Shown one piece after another: positions 36,167 through 45,584 of a stretch of 64,000 nucleotides of DNA. The position numbers and the translations under genes were made by a program. Positions within the stretch are counted from its first letter, which is position 1; each line of letters opens with the position of its first letter. Source of the DNA: Janthinobacterium sp. BJB426. Its GTDB lineage: Bacteria; Pseudomonadota; Gammaproteobacteria; Burkholderiales; Burkholderiaceae_D. The notes under the pieces are model-generated. The model ran no database searches. It had not been told where the DNA came from and worked only from the letters and a program-made list of their open reading frames with translations. The stretch is taken from assembly GCF_002735705.1 (NCBI RefSeq), contig NZ_PDZL01000023.1:1-64000 (forward strand). The letters run 5' to 3'.

Positions 36167-38053
36167 TTACTTCCACTTGCCGCGCAATTCCTGCACCTTT
36201 TGCTGCAACAGTTCCGGCGTGGCGGCCTCGGGCGCCACGGGCATGCCCACGGCCAGCGACAGGCGCGAGCGCAAGCCCGCCTTGAAGGCGCGCTCGAACA
36301 AATGGCCATTGCGATGGCTCAACAGATGCCCCCACAAGCCGCGCAGCGCCAGTGGAATCACGGGCACCTTGCTGCGCTCGACGATCTTCGCGATACCGCC
36401 CTTGAATTCGCTGATCTGGCCTGTGCGCGTCAACTTGCCTTCGGGGAAGATGCAGACGAGTTCGCCTTCGTGCAGCGCTTGCGCGATGTCAATGAAAGCC
36501 TTTTCCATCAGGAAAGGATCTTCCTTGGCCGGCGCGATGGGAATCGCCTTGGCCGTGCGGAAAATCCAGCCCATCAGCGGCATCTTGAAGATGCGGTGGT
36601 CCATGACGAAACGGATGGGGCGGGGGCTGGCCGCCATGATGACGATGGCATCCACATAGCTGACGTGGTTGCACACCAATACGGCGGCCCCTTCCGCGGG
36701 GATGCGCTCGCCATCGACGACTTTGACCCTGTGCACGGTCTGGATCAATATCCACGCCAGGAAGCGCATGAGGAATTCCGGCACCAGCGAGAAGATGTAG
36801 GCAGCCACCAGCGCATTCAAAATGGCCGTAACGAGAAACAACTGCGGGATGGTAAAGCCTTGCCCCAGCAGCACGATGGCCACGCCCGCGGCCGCCACCA
36901 TGAACAGCGCGTTCAGGATATTCATGCCGGCGATCGTGCGCGAAATGTGTTTCGGGTCGCAGCGCGTCTGGATCAGGGCGAACAGGGGTACGATGAAAAA
37001 GCCGCCGAACACGCCGATCATGACGATGTCGAGCAAAATGCGCGGCACGCCCGCCTGGCTGACGAACGCCAGCGCGTCGACCACTTGCGTATTCGCATAC
37101 GCATTGCTGGCGAAATACAGGTCGATGCCGAACAGCGACAGTCCGATGGAGCCGAACGGTACCAGGCCGATTTCGATCTTGTGACCGGACAACCTTTCGC
37201 ACAGCAAGGACCCCGTGCCGATACCGACGGAAAACACGGTCAGCAGCAGCACGAACACGCTATGGTCGCCATGCAGGAAATCCTTCGAGTACACGGGGAA
37301 CTGCGCCAGGATCAGGGCGCCGTAGAACCAGAACCAGGAGTTGCCCAGCATGGCCAGGAAGACGGGACGGTTCTTGCGCGAAAAATTCAGGTTGCGGAAC
37401 GATTCGGCCACAAAATTCAAACTCACCTTCAAATCAGGCTCGGGCGCCGGCGTGCGCGGCACGCGGTAGCTGGCGAGCAGGCCGAAAATGGCCACGGCGA
37501 TGGTCGCGCCAGCCACCAGTTCCACGCCCAGCGGCTTGTGCACGATCAAGACGGCGCCGAGGATTTCGCCCAATAGAATGCCGACAAAGGTGCCCATCTC
37601 GATCAGGCCATTGCCGCCGACCAACTCTTCGGGTTTCAGCTGCTGCGGCAGGTACGCATACTTGACGGGGCCGAACAGGGTCGAATGCACGCCCATGCCG
37701 ACCACGGCCGCCACCAGCAGCCACAGGGTATGCGTCATCCAGCCGGCGGCGGCTACGGCCATGATGGCCAGTTCCATCCATTTCACGAAACGGGCCAGGC
37801 CCGCCTTTTCAAACTTGTCGGCCAGCTGGCCCGCCGTGGCTGAAAACACGACGTAGGGCAGGATGAACAGGCCGGGAATCAGATTGGTGATGGTGGACGG
37901 GTCGAGCGTGGTCCAGCTCAGCGCATCGTAGGCGAGGATCACCATCAAGGCCGTCTTGAACAGATTGTCGTTGAAGGCGCCGAAGAACTGGGTCCAGAAG
38001 AAGGGCCCGAAACGGCGCTGCGACAATAAGGAAAACTGGCTGCTTTGACTCAT
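36167..38053 (-). CDS. MFS transporter fused to PlsC-type acyltransferase (LplT-PlsC)
   Basis: About 628 residues. Residues 1-410 form an MFS permease like lysophospholipid flippase LplT (FFWTQFFGAFNDNLFKTALM). Residues 430-628 are a 1-acylglycerol-phosphate-type acyltransferase with NHVSYVD (block I) and FPEGKLTRTG (block III). Together they would flip lysophospholipids inward and re-acylate them. Longer homologues also carry an acyl-ACP synthetase domain, absent here. I start at ATG 38053; a TTG 18 bases upstream is less likely. It converges on the hybrid kinase gene with a 3-bp gap. Confidence 0.85.
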   Translation of the reverse strand: MSQSSQFSLLSQRRFGPFFWTQFFGAFNDNLFKTALMVILAYDALSWTTLDPSTITNLIPGLFILPYVVFSATAGQLADKFEKAGLARFVKWMELAIMAVAAAGWMTHTLWLLVAAVVGMGVHSTLFGPVKYAYLPQQLKPEELVGGNGLIEMGTFVGILLGEILGAVLIVHKPLGVELVAGATIAVAIFGLLASYRVPRTPAPEPDLKVSLNFVAESFRNLNFSRKNRPVFLAMLGNSWFWFYGALILAQFPVYSKDFLHGDHSVFVLLLTVFSVGIGTGSLLCERLSGHKIEIGLVPFGSIGLSLFGIDLYFASNAYANTQVVDALAFVSQAGVPRILLDIVMIGVFGGFFIVPLFALIQTRCDPKHISRTIAGMNILNALFMVAAAGVAIVLLGQGFTIPQLFLVTAILNALVAAYIFSLVPEFLMRFLAWILIQTVHRVKVVDGERIPAEGAAVLVCNHVSYVDAIVIMAASPRPIRFVMDHRIFKMPLMGWIFRTAKAIPIAPAKEDPFLMEKAFIDIAQALHEGELVCIFPEGKLTRTGQISEFKGGIAKIVERSKVPVIPLALRGLWGHLLSHRNGHLFERAFKAGLRSRLSLAVGMPVAPEAATPELLQQKVQELRGKWK

Positions 38054-38296
38054 GGCATGGGGAACTGGCAATTAAGGAATTGCTAAAATACAGCACTATC
38101 TTGCGCACGACAATCTGAATGTCGTCATCTTGCTCGGCATCAATACGGAAAACAGCCTGCGCGTCATGCTCGCCTTGCCGCCCACGCGCTGCCTGGCTCT
38201 TACTCTGATACAACAGAAATCGCTTGTATCTTGATAATAAGGTAATGTGCGCATACCGCTGGCGCCCCTGCCCGCCCCTCCCGGAAAGCTGCCTCC

Positions 38297-41200
38297 ATGT
38301 TTGGAATGACATCATTGACCATCCTGGCCTTGCTGGTCACCGCCTTCGTGCTGGTGCTGCAGCACCGCCGGAAAGTAGCGGATCTGGAATTGCTGACGGC
38401 GCGCTTGCGCAAGGAAGTCGACGCCATCCAGCAGCGCCTGCGAGCGCTGGAAGGCCAGGCCGACGCGCCGGCCGGCACGTCCGCCGTGCCCATCGCACCC
38501 GCCGCGCCCGCTAGCGTGGCGCCCGTGGCAGCGCCGGCGCCTTTGCCGACGCCCGCCCCCGTGCCGCAAGCGGCAGCGATCAAGGTGGCCGAGGTGGCGA
38601 AGGTCGCGCCGGCTGCAGCGCCCGCACCAGCTGCACCCGTGCCGCCGAAGCCAGCCCCGCCGGTTCCGGCCAGGCCCGCTCCCGCCGTCCCCAACACCCC
38701 GTCCTGGATCGCGCACCCGGATGGCCTCGTTGCCAAGGCCAAGAACTGGCTGTTTACCGGCAACCTGGTTGCCAAGCTGGGCTTGCTGATCCTCTTCCTC
38801 GGCGTCAGCTTCCTGCTCAAATACGTGTCGGCGCAGGTCACGCTGCCCATCGAGCTGCGCCTGGCCGGCATCGTGCTGGCCGACATCGCCCTGCTGGCCT
38901 GGGCCTGGCGCATCCGCCTCAGCCGTCCCGGCATCAGCTTGCCGCTGCAGGGCACGGCGCTGGCGATATTGATGCTGGTGACGTTTGGCGCCTTCCGCCT
39001 GTATGAACTGATCCCGGCCGGCCTGGCGTTTGCCGTGCTGTTCGTGCTGACGGCATTCACGTGTTTGCTGGCCGTGCTGCAAAACGCCGTCTGGCTGGCC
39101 GTCTTCGGCATCGTCGGCGGCTTTGCCGTGCCCCTGCTCGTGTCGACGGGCAGCGGCAACCATATCGGCCTGTTCAGCTATTACGCGCTGCTCAATGCAG
39201 GCGTCTTCGCCATCGCCCTGAAACGCGCCTGGCGCGTCCTGAATGTGCTGAGCTTTGGCTTTACCTTTGTCGTCGCCACCACCTGGGGCCTGCTGCGCTA
39301 CACGCCCGAACACTACCTGTCGACGCAACTGTTTTTGATCCTGTTCGTGCTGTTCTATATCGGCATCGCGATTGCCTACTGCGCGCGCCAGGCGCCGCGC
39401 CTCAAGCATTACGTGGATGGCACCCTCGTCTTCGGCACGCCGCTGGCGGCCATGGGCCTGCAATACGGCCTGGTGCGGCACTTTGACTTCGGCCTGGCGT
39501 TTTCCGCGCTGCTCGCCGGCTTGACCTACACGGGACTGGCCGTGACCCTGTGGCGCAGGAACGGTTTCAAACTGCTGGCCGAAGCCTTCCTGGCGCTGGG
39601 CGTGGTGTTTGGCACGCTGGCCATCCCGTTTGCGTTAGATGGCCGCTGGACGTCCGCCGCCTGGGCGCTGGAAGGCGCGGGCATCGTCTGGGTCGGCTTG
39701 CGCCAGCGCCAGACGCTGGCCTGGGCCTTCGGCTTGCTGGTGCAGGCGGGTGCATGGATCTCCTTCCTGTTCATCCTGCAGGGGCTCGATGCGGCTAGGG
39801 CCATGCAGGCCAACCTCTGGCTCGGCTGCCTGCTGCTGGCTGCCGCCGCGCTGGTGATGGCCTTCAATTTCCGCCGTCACGGCAGCCACTTGCATCCGGA
39901 GTTCATGCGCAGTCTGTCCGTGCTGTTCCTGACGGCCGCCACGGTCTGGCTGCTGGGCGGCGTGTGGAATGAAATCCTGCTGCGCACGGATGCTGCCACG
40001 CAACTGAACCTGCTGACCGTCAGCGCGCTGGCAGTGGCAGCCTTGCTGGCGGCGCTGGCGCAACGCGAGCAATGGCATGCGCCGCGCGCGCTGCTGCTGG
40101 CCGTGCAGGTACTGGCCGGCATGATATTGCTCAGCCGCGCCAGCTGGGCCTGGGACCAGCATCCGGCCAGCCTGTTCGACGGTTCCTTCCTCAGCGCCCT
40201 GCTGCTGGGTACCGCAGCGTTTGCCAGCGCGCGTTTCCTTGCGCTGCGCGCGCGCGGCGGCGACGAGCTGCTGGCCCTGGTGGCGCGCCCCCTGCTGGTG
40301 TGGAGCGGCTTGCTGTGGTTTGCCGCCATCCTCGTGCCCTTCACCAGCTGGCTGCTGCGCCTGATCGACGGCGACCTGGGGCTGCAACCGCACGCGGGCG
40401 AACACTGGCTGGCGCTGTACCTGATCGCCGTCTGCGTCACGACGCCCGCGTTCGCCATCCTGGCGCGGCGCCTCGACTGGCCGCAACTGCGCTGGCTCAG
40501 CGTGGCCGCCTGGCTTGGCCTGGGCCTGTGGAGCGCCCACATGCTGCTGGCCTTGTACCTGCGCGATTACCTGCCGACCGGCTTGAGCTGGCTGGCCCTG
40601 GCCAGCGCCCTGGCGGCCGGCGAATACCTGCTGCGGGCCTGGCCGCAAGCGGGCTGGCAACTCGACGTGCGTGCCCTGCGCCTGTTGCATACGCTGCGCA
40701 CGGCCGCGCCCTGGTTGATGCTGTGGCCCGTGGGCGCCATCCAGGTCAGCGCCTGGCTGGCACAGCATGAAGACAGCGTCAGCCCTGCCTGGGCCCGTTA
40801 CTTGCCGGCCTGGGCCATGATGCTGGCACTGGCCCTGCTGATCCGCCGCTGCCGCGCGAACGCCTGGCCGGTGGCGCCGATTGCAGACTGGTACCAGCGT
40901 TATCTGATACCGCTGGCGGCGGCATGGTCGCTGCTGCTGATCGCCGCATGGAACATTTTCGACAACGGCGCCATGGCACCCCTGCCCTATTTGCCGCTGC
41001 TCAATCCGCTGGACCTGAGTACGGGCTTTGCCGTCCTGCTGGCCATTGCCAGCTACCGTTTATTCCCGGCCGGCCAGATCCCGCTGCCCGCCGTGTGGCA
41101 AACGCGCCTGCCTGTCGTGGCCGTGTGCTTGCTGTATGCCTGGTTCAACCTGATGCTGCTGCGCACCGTGTCGCATTACCTGGGCGTGCCGTATACCTTT

Positions 41201-41503
41201 GACGCCATGCTGGCCTCGCAGTTCGTGCAAGCGATGCTGTCGCTGGTGTGGAGCATCACGGCCCTGCTGCTGATGCGCCACGCGGCGCGCCAGCAGCGGC
41301 GCCAGCAATGGAGCCTGGGCGCCGTGCTGCTGGGCCTAGTCGTCTTGAAACTGTTCCTGATCGACCTGTCGAACGTGGGCGGCATCGAACGCATCGTCTC
41401 CTTCGTCGGTGTCGGTTTGCTGATGGTCTTGATCGGCTACCTGGCCCCCTTCCCCAAGGCTGCTGCGCCAGCGCCAGCCGAACCGCAACAAGGAGCCGCA
41501 TGA
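38297..41503 (+). CDS. DUF2339 polytopic membrane protein
   Basis: 1068 residues. An N-terminal helix is followed by a coiled-coil stretch (residues 25-55, LARLRKEVDAIQQRLRALE-like), an Ala/Pro-rich linker of about 90 residues, then more than 20 membrane helices beginning at WLFTGNLVAKLGLLILFLGV, the DUF2339 signature. The function of the family is unknown; an envelope role is likely. It overlaps the next gene by four bases (ATGA). Confidence 0.85.
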   Translation: MFGMTSLTILALLVTAFVLVLQHRRKVADLELLTARLRKEVDAIQQRLRALEGQADAPAGTSAVPIAPAAPASVAPVAAPAPLPTPAPVPQAAAIKVAEVAKVAPAAAPAPAAPVPPKPAPPVPARPAPAVPNTPSWIAHPDGLVAKAKNWLFTGNLVAKLGLLILFLGVSFLLKYVSAQVTLPIELRLAGIVLADIALLAWAWRIRLSRPGISLPLQGTALAILMLVTFGAFRLYELIPAGLAFAVLFVLTAFTCLLAVLQNAVWLAVFGIVGGFAVPLLVSTGSGNHIGLFSYYALLNAGVFAIALKRAWRVLNVLSFGFTFVVATTWGLLRYTPEHYLSTQLFLILFVLFYIGIAIAYCARQAPRLKHYVDGTLVFGTPLAAMGLQYGLVRHFDFGLAFSALLAGLTYTGLAVTLWRRNGFKLLAEAFLALGVVFGTLAIPFALDGRWTSAAWALEGAGIVWVGLRQRQTLAWAFGLLVQAGAWISFLFILQGLDAARAMQANLWLGCLLLAAAALVMAFNFRRHGSHLHPEFMRSLSVLFLTAATVWLLGGVWNEILLRTDAATQLNLLTVSALAVAALLAALAQREQWHAPRALLLAVQVLAGMILLSRASWAWDQHPASLFDGSFLSALLLGTAAFASARFLALRARGGDELLALVARPLLVWSGLLWFAAILVPFTSWLLRLIDGDLGLQPHAGEHWLALYLIAVCVTTPAFAILARRLDWPQLRWLSVAAWLGLGLWSAHMLLALYLRDYLPTGLSWLALASALAAGEYLLRAWPQAGWQLDVRALRLLHTLRTAAPWLMLWPVGAIQVSAWLAQHEDSVSPAWARYLPAWAMMLALALLIRRCRANAWPVAPIADWYQRYLIPLAAAWSLLLIAAWNIFDNGAMAPLPYLPLLNPLDLSTGFAVLLAIASYRLFPAGQIPLPAVWQTRLPVVAVCLLYAWFNLMLLRTVSHYLGVPYTFDAMLASQFVQAMLSLVWSITALLLMRHAARQQRRQQWSLGAVLLGLVVLKLFLIDLSNVGGIERIVSFVGVGLLMVLIGYLAPFPKAAAPAPAEPQQGAA

Positions 41504-42954
41504 AAGCCTCATTGATCTGCTGCGGCCTGCTGGTGGCAGGCACCGCGCTGGCCGCACCTGGCCAGGACCGGCCGCAGGACTATGCCTGGAGCATGCCCAT
41601 CCAGTCGCCGGCAGGCGCCGGCATCGTGCAGCTAACATTGCCCAGGGACGTTTACCTGCACGCCAGCTCGGCCAACCTGGCCGACGTTCGGCTATTCGAC
41701 GCCGACGGCAAGCGCCTGGCCTATGCCATCGGCGCGCCGCCCGCGCAATCGGCCACGCAGCGCAGCAGCGTTCCCGCCCGCATTTTCCCCGTGACGGGCG
41801 CGCCAGCAACTGGCGATGGCATGCAAGGCATCGATATCCGCACGGCCGACGATGGCCGCTTGCTGTCGGTCAGCACGCGCGCCGGCACGGCAGCGGCCAC
41901 GGCGGCGCTGCAAGCGCTGATCCTCGACCTGGGCAAGCAAACGCAAGACAAGCGCATCGCCGCCTTGCGCTTCACGCCGCCGGCCCGCACGGACAATTAC
42001 AGTGCGCAAGTGCTGCTGGAAGTGAGCGATGACCTGAAACAATGGGACGCCATCGGCACCACCACCCTGAATTGGCTCAGCAACAGCGACACGCAGACCC
42101 TGGCCAACGACAGCATCGCCTTTGCGCCGCGCGCGTTTCGCTATGCGCGCCTGAGTTGGCAAGCGGGCGAGCCGCTGGCCTTTGCGGCGATTACGGCGCA
42201 AGCCGTCAGCGAAACGGACATCGCCCCGCTGCGCGCCTCCATCGTGCTGCAAGGCTTGCCCGGCAAGCAGGCGAATGAATGGCGCTACGCCACTCCCCTC
42301 GCCATCCCCGCCGACAGCATCGCCCTGCAATTGACGCACAACAATGTGGTGCTGCCCGTGACCCTGGGCGTGTATCGCCAAAGCAGCTATATTCCCCGGC
42401 ACCGGCTACACCTGCGCCACCAGGCGCGTCCCGCGCAAGGCGCCTATTTCGATCCCCTGCTGAGCACAACGTTTTACCGCATCGGCCTCGATGGCAAGGA
42501 GAGGGTCTCGGGCGACCTGACCATGCCCGTCACACAAACGGGCGAATGGGTGCTGCTGACGGCCACGGATCTCGCGCTCTCCGCCAGCGACGCGCCCGCC
42601 ATGCGCCTGGGCTGGACACCGGCCACCGTGGTCTTCCTGGCCAGCGGCAAGCCGCCCTATCAGCTGGCGTTCGGCAACCGCAACGCCGCCGCCGTGGCGC
42701 AACCGCTGGCGCAAGTGGCGCCCGGCTTCAGGGCGGACGAATTGCTGGCGCTCAAGACGGCCAGCGCCGGTCCGCTCAAACCCAACGGGAGCGTGGCTGC
42801 GCCCGCACGCGTCACCAAGGACGGGACAACGTGGCGCCTGGCCGCGCTGTGGGGCGCACTGCTGCTGGGCGTGGGCGTGCTGGGCTTTTTTGCCTGGCGT
42901 TTGCTGACGCAGATGAAACAGGAACAAGGCAGTACCGACAAGCAGGAGCAATAG
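41500..42954 (+). CDS. DUF3999 exported protein with C-terminal membrane anchor
   Basis: 484 residues. Signal peptide ending GTALA, a large periplasmic beta-rich region with discoidin-like jelly-roll character (FRYARLSW), and a C-terminal helix (LWGALLLGVGVLGFFAWRLL) with a charged tail. AAGGAG precedes the start. DUF3999 genes commonly follow DUF2339 genes, so the two are probably one envelope complex of unknown function. Confidence 0.82.
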   Translation: MKASLICCGLLVAGTALAAPGQDRPQDYAWSMPIQSPAGAGIVQLTLPRDVYLHASSANLADVRLFDADGKRLAYAIGAPPAQSATQRSSVPARIFPVTGAPATGDGMQGIDIRTADDGRLLSVSTRAGTAAATAALQALILDLGKQTQDKRIAALRFTPPARTDNYSAQVLLEVSDDLKQWDAIGTTTLNWLSNSDTQTLANDSIAFAPRAFRYARLSWQAGEPLAFAAITAQAVSETDIAPLRASIVLQGLPGKQANEWRYATPLAIPADSIALQLTHNNVVLPVTLGVYRQSSYIPRHRLHLRHQARPAQGAYFDPLLSTTFYRIGLDGKERVSGDLTMPVTQTGEWVLLTATDLALSASDAPAMRLGWTPATVVFLASGKPPYQLAFGNRNAAAVAQPLAQVAPGFRADELLALKTASAGPLKPNGSVAAPARVTKDGTTWRLAALWGALLLGVGVLGFFAWRLLTQMKQEQGSTDKQEQ

Positions 42955-42978
42955 CCGCTTGCCCGCAATATGGCTGCC

Positions 42979-43722
42979 TCACTGCCGCAGCAACGCCTTG
43001 AACGTCTGCGGCATCCACGGCCGCGCCGCCAGCATGAAACTGATGGCCAGGCGCTCATCGCCGGGCAGGCGCGCGTCTTCCTGGTGCTGCTGCGAGAATT
43101 CCACCGCCACTTGTTTCAGGCGTTCCAGCAAGGCTGCCGTGGATTTTTTCGACAACATCACGTTCACCAGACGCAGCAATTCCGTCTCGCCATCGAATTG
43201 CGAATTCAAGTAGTCGCCATAAGCTTCCTTTTTGAAATACGTGTGAATGGGACCGTTCGGTATCCACGCAAACGTGCGTGCCACCAGCAGTTTGACCCGG
43301 TTATTCGGCAGCAGTTCCAAAAAACCGATCTTGTCGAGGCGCAGCAGGTATTTCACGGCTTGCGCCTCGCTGATGTCGTAGATGGCGACGATCTGTTCCA
43401 GCGGCAGCAGGTTCAGGGCAGAGACAGCTACCACGAACAGCCGGGTATCCTCGATGATTTCCTTTTCCTGCGCATACGTCAGTCCCGTGATCAGGGTGGG
43501 CGCGGCCTGGGCTGACTGCACGGCCAGCGCCAGTTGCTGGAAATCGCTGCCGATGGCCACCAGGATCTGGTCCAGGCGCTGCAGGGTAAATTGCTTTTGC
43601 GAAAACATCCGCTTGACGCTGGCTTCGGACACGCCGATGCGCTGGGCCAGCTCGGCATACGTGACGGAACGCGCTTTCAACAGGCGTTTCAAGGCTTCGA
43701 TCAAGGCGTGGGTTTGCGGCAT
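42979..43722 (-). CDS. XRE-family transcriptional regulator
   Basis: 247 residues. An N-terminal Cro/CI helix-turn-helix spans about residues 8-65 (TYAELAQRIGVSEASVKRMF). The rest is a helical domain without a motif I recognise. AAGGAAG precedes the ATG. It is divergent from a gene set for small secreted proteins, and the shared intergenic region has four GTAGCG half-sites, so it probably controls both. Confidence 0.82.
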   Translation of the reverse strand: MPQTHALIEALKRLLKARSVTYAELAQRIGVSEASVKRMFSQKQFTLQRLDQILVAIGSDFQQLALAVQSAQAAPTLITGLTYAQEKEIIEDTRLFVVAVSALNLLPLEQIVAIYDISEAQAVKYLLRLDKIGFLELLPNNRVKLLVARTFAWIPNGPIHTYFKKEAYGDYLNSQFDGETELLRLVNVMLSKKSTAALLERLKQVAVEFSQQHQEDARLPGDERLAISFMLAARPWMPQTFKALLRQ

Positions 43723-43765
43723 GCACTTCCTTTATATAAATAGCATCGGTTCCAGCGGCAAAAAA

Positions 43766-43812
43766 GTAGCGCTATACGCTACCTGCGGTATGCCTGCCCG
43801 CTACGAGTAGCG
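43766..43812. promoter_or_regulatory. Clustered GTAGCG half-sites, likely operator
   Basis: GTAGCG at 43766 and its complement CGCTAC at 43777 form one dyad with a 5-base spacer. CGCTAC at 43799 and GTAGCG at 43807 form a second, everted one with a 2-base spacer. Four perfect hexamers in 47 bp lie between the XRE gene and its divergent neighbours. Confidence 0.55.
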
Positions 43813-43882
43813 TTTTCATTGACCAATTGCCCACAGTCTACAATGATGGCGTTGCCACTTGGCACACTTGAAGGAGAAACAC

Positions 43883-44305
43883 ATGAAACGCCTGCTGCCC
43901 CTCTGCCTGTCCCTGTCGCTGTTGACGCTCTCCGTGGCCGCTCCCGGCCTGGTCCACGCCGCCGCCTCCGAGAATCTGTCGAATGGCTCGCAAAATCTCA
44001 GCCAGGGTTCCGCCATCGTCGTCGCAGGTTCCATGTCGATGCTGGTCGCCTCCGGCCAGGTGGTCGTCGCCAGCGTGGAAACAGTGGGCGAAGGCATCGT
44101 CATCGTGCTCAAGGGCGCTTCCGAAGCGGGCGGCGCATCCATCCAGATGAGTGGGCAAGCGGCCAAGGGCCTGTCGCTGGCGGCCGGCACCGTGGTCAAC
44201 GTGGTGGCGATGTCCACCGGCCATATGCTGGTTCTTTCAGGCAAGGCCATCGCCTTCATCCCGAACGAACTGGGCAAGGCGCTGCTGCACCACTCCAAAG
44301 TGTAA
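43883..44305 (+). CDS. Small secreted protein, paralogue 1
   Basis: 140 residues with a signal peptide (ending VHAA) and AAGGAG before the ATG. The mature part is Gly/Ala/Ser/Val-rich with repeated small-residue segments (SAIVVAGSMSMLVASG; GLSLAAGTVVNVVAMSTGHM) and ends in a hydrophobic stretch plus HHSKV. It shares the block GLSLAAGT...STGHMLVLSGKAIA and the C-terminal HHSK with the next gene, so they are tandem duplicates. The function is unknown; it is probably periplasmic or envelope-associated. Confidence 0.75.
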   Translation: MKRLLPLCLSLSLLTLSVAAPGLVHAAASENLSNGSQNLSQGSAIVVAGSMSMLVASGQVVVASVETVGEGIVIVLKGASEAGGASIQMSGQAAKGLSLAAGTVVNVVAMSTGHMLVLSGKAIAFIPNELGKALLHHSKV

Positions 44306-44329
44306 CCACCAATGAAGAACGGACATTCC

Positions 44330-44746
44330 ATGAAACAGTTGCTCGCCACCGCCCTGCTGTGCGCCGCCACCCTGGGTCCACTGGCCCAGGCCGCCAACTC
44401 CGACACCACCAACGCGTCCGACAACGCCAGCATGGCGTCGGCCATCGTGCTCGTCGGCTCCATGTCGGTGCTGGCCGCCGCCGGTGAAATCATCATCGAC
44501 AAGGTGGAAGACGTGGCCGACGGCAGCGTCCTCGTGCTGAAAAGCGCTGCCAAAGGCGCCTCGCAGGCGGCCACGGCCTCCGTCAAGCTGAGCCAGAAGG
44601 CCACGCAGGGCCTGTCGCTGGCGGCCGGCACGGCCATCCAGGTGGTGGCCGTCTCGACGGGCCACATGCTGGTGCTGTCGGGCAAGGCCATCGCCTATGT
44701 GCCGAATGCGGCCGGCAATGCCATCCTCCACCATTCGAAAGCGTAA
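44330..44746 (+). CDS. Small secreted protein, paralogue 2
   Basis: 138 residues, signal peptide ending LAQAA. Close relative of the preceding protein: ASMASAIVLVGSMSVLAAAGE, then TQGLSLAAGTAIQVVAVSTG and a matching HHSKA end. Identity is concentrated in the hydrophobic blocks. It lies 24 bases after paralogue 1; an ATG at 44312 is an alternative start but gives a poorer signal peptide. Confidence 0.75.
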   Translation: MKQLLATALLCAATLGPLAQAANSDTTNASDNASMASAIVLVGSMSVLAAAGEIIIDKVEDVADGSVLVLKSAAKGASQAATASVKLSQKATQGLSLAAGTAIQVVAVSTGHMLVLSGKAIAYVPNAAGNAILHHSKA

Positions 44747-44750
44747 ACCC

Positions 44751-45536
44751 ATGAAACGCCTGACTGCCATGATCATCAGCCTGGCCCTGGCCGGCGCCGC
44801 CCATGCGGGACGCTCGTGCGAGGAAAAGCAAACGGATGCGACCACCCTCGTCAAATCGATGGACCTGGCGCAAAAGACACTGCAAGCGCTCGATGGCTCG
44901 GGCGCGCAGGTGGCGCTGCTGGCGCGCGCCGGGCAAGACCTGTCGAAGTACAATTTGCGCTATTCGCACATGGCGCTGGCCTGGCGCGACCACCCGAAGG
45001 GCCGCTGGCTGGTAGTGCATGAACTCAATGAGTGCGGCACGGCGCAATCGTCGCTGTACAACGAAGGCCTGGGCAATTTCTTCATGGACGATGTGTTCAT
45101 ATATGAAAGCATGATCCTGATTCCGGGTCAGGATACGCAGCAGCAACTGGTGCGCCTGCTGACGTCGAACACGCCCAAGCGCCTGCATGAGGCGCACTAC
45201 AATATGCTGGCCTACCCGTTTTCCACCAAGTACCAGAATTCGAACCAGTGGGTGCTGGAAACCCTGGCCGCCGCCAGCAACGAGCCCGGCAAGATAGAAA
45301 CGCGCGCCGAAGCGCAAGGCTGGCTGCGCAGCGCCAGCTACGCGCCGCAAACGCTGAGCATACCCGCCGCCACGCGCCTGGGCGCGCGCATGTTCCGCGC
45401 AAATATCGCCTTCGACGACCACCCGTTCGAGCGCCGCATGACGCGCCAGATCGACGTCGTCACCGTCGACTCCATCGTGCGCTTCATGCGCCAGCGCGAA
45501 CCGAAAGTGCAGGAAATCGTGGTGCGGGGGAATTAA
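44751..45536 (+). CDS. DUF2145 exported protein
   Basis: 261 residues. Signal peptide ending GAAHA, then RSCEEK and the DUF2145 blocks VALLARAGQDLSKYNLRYSHMAL, HELNECG and YQNSNQWVLETLA given here only in part. The Cys, His and Asn residues in these blocks are conserved in the family as I recall it and suggest an enzyme-like fold, but the activity is unknown. It starts four bases after paralogue 2, so the three genes form an operon of exported proteins. Confidence 0.8.
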   Translation: MKRLTAMIISLALAGAAHAGRSCEEKQTDATTLVKSMDLAQKTLQALDGSGAQVALLARAGQDLSKYNLRYSHMALAWRDHPKGRWLVVHELNECGTAQSSLYNEGLGNFFMDDVFIYESMILIPGQDTQQQLVRLLTSNTPKRLHEAHYNMLAYPFSTKYQNSNQWVLETLAAASNEPGKIETRAEAQGWLRSASYAPQTLSIPAATRLGARMFRANIAFDDHPFERRMTRQIDVVTVDSIVRFMRQREPKVQEIVVRGN

Positions 45537-45553
45537 GGACGTGGCAGCATGGG

Positions 45554-45578
45554 CGAGGTGGCCAGGATGGCCACCTCG
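45554..45578. terminator. Hairpin between convergent genes
   Basis: CGAGGTGGCCA (45554-45564) pairs perfectly with TGGCCACCTCG (45568-45578) over a 3-base loop. It separates the DUF2145 gene from the ABC ATPase gene and could serve both directions. U-tracts are poor. Confidence 0.6.
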
Positions 45579-45584
45579 TCACCG

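Noticed and set aside
36200-37576. 458-codon plus-strand frame opposite the MFS-PlsC gene
   Set aside because: Antisense shadow; the minus strand encodes recognisable MFS and PlsC motifs.
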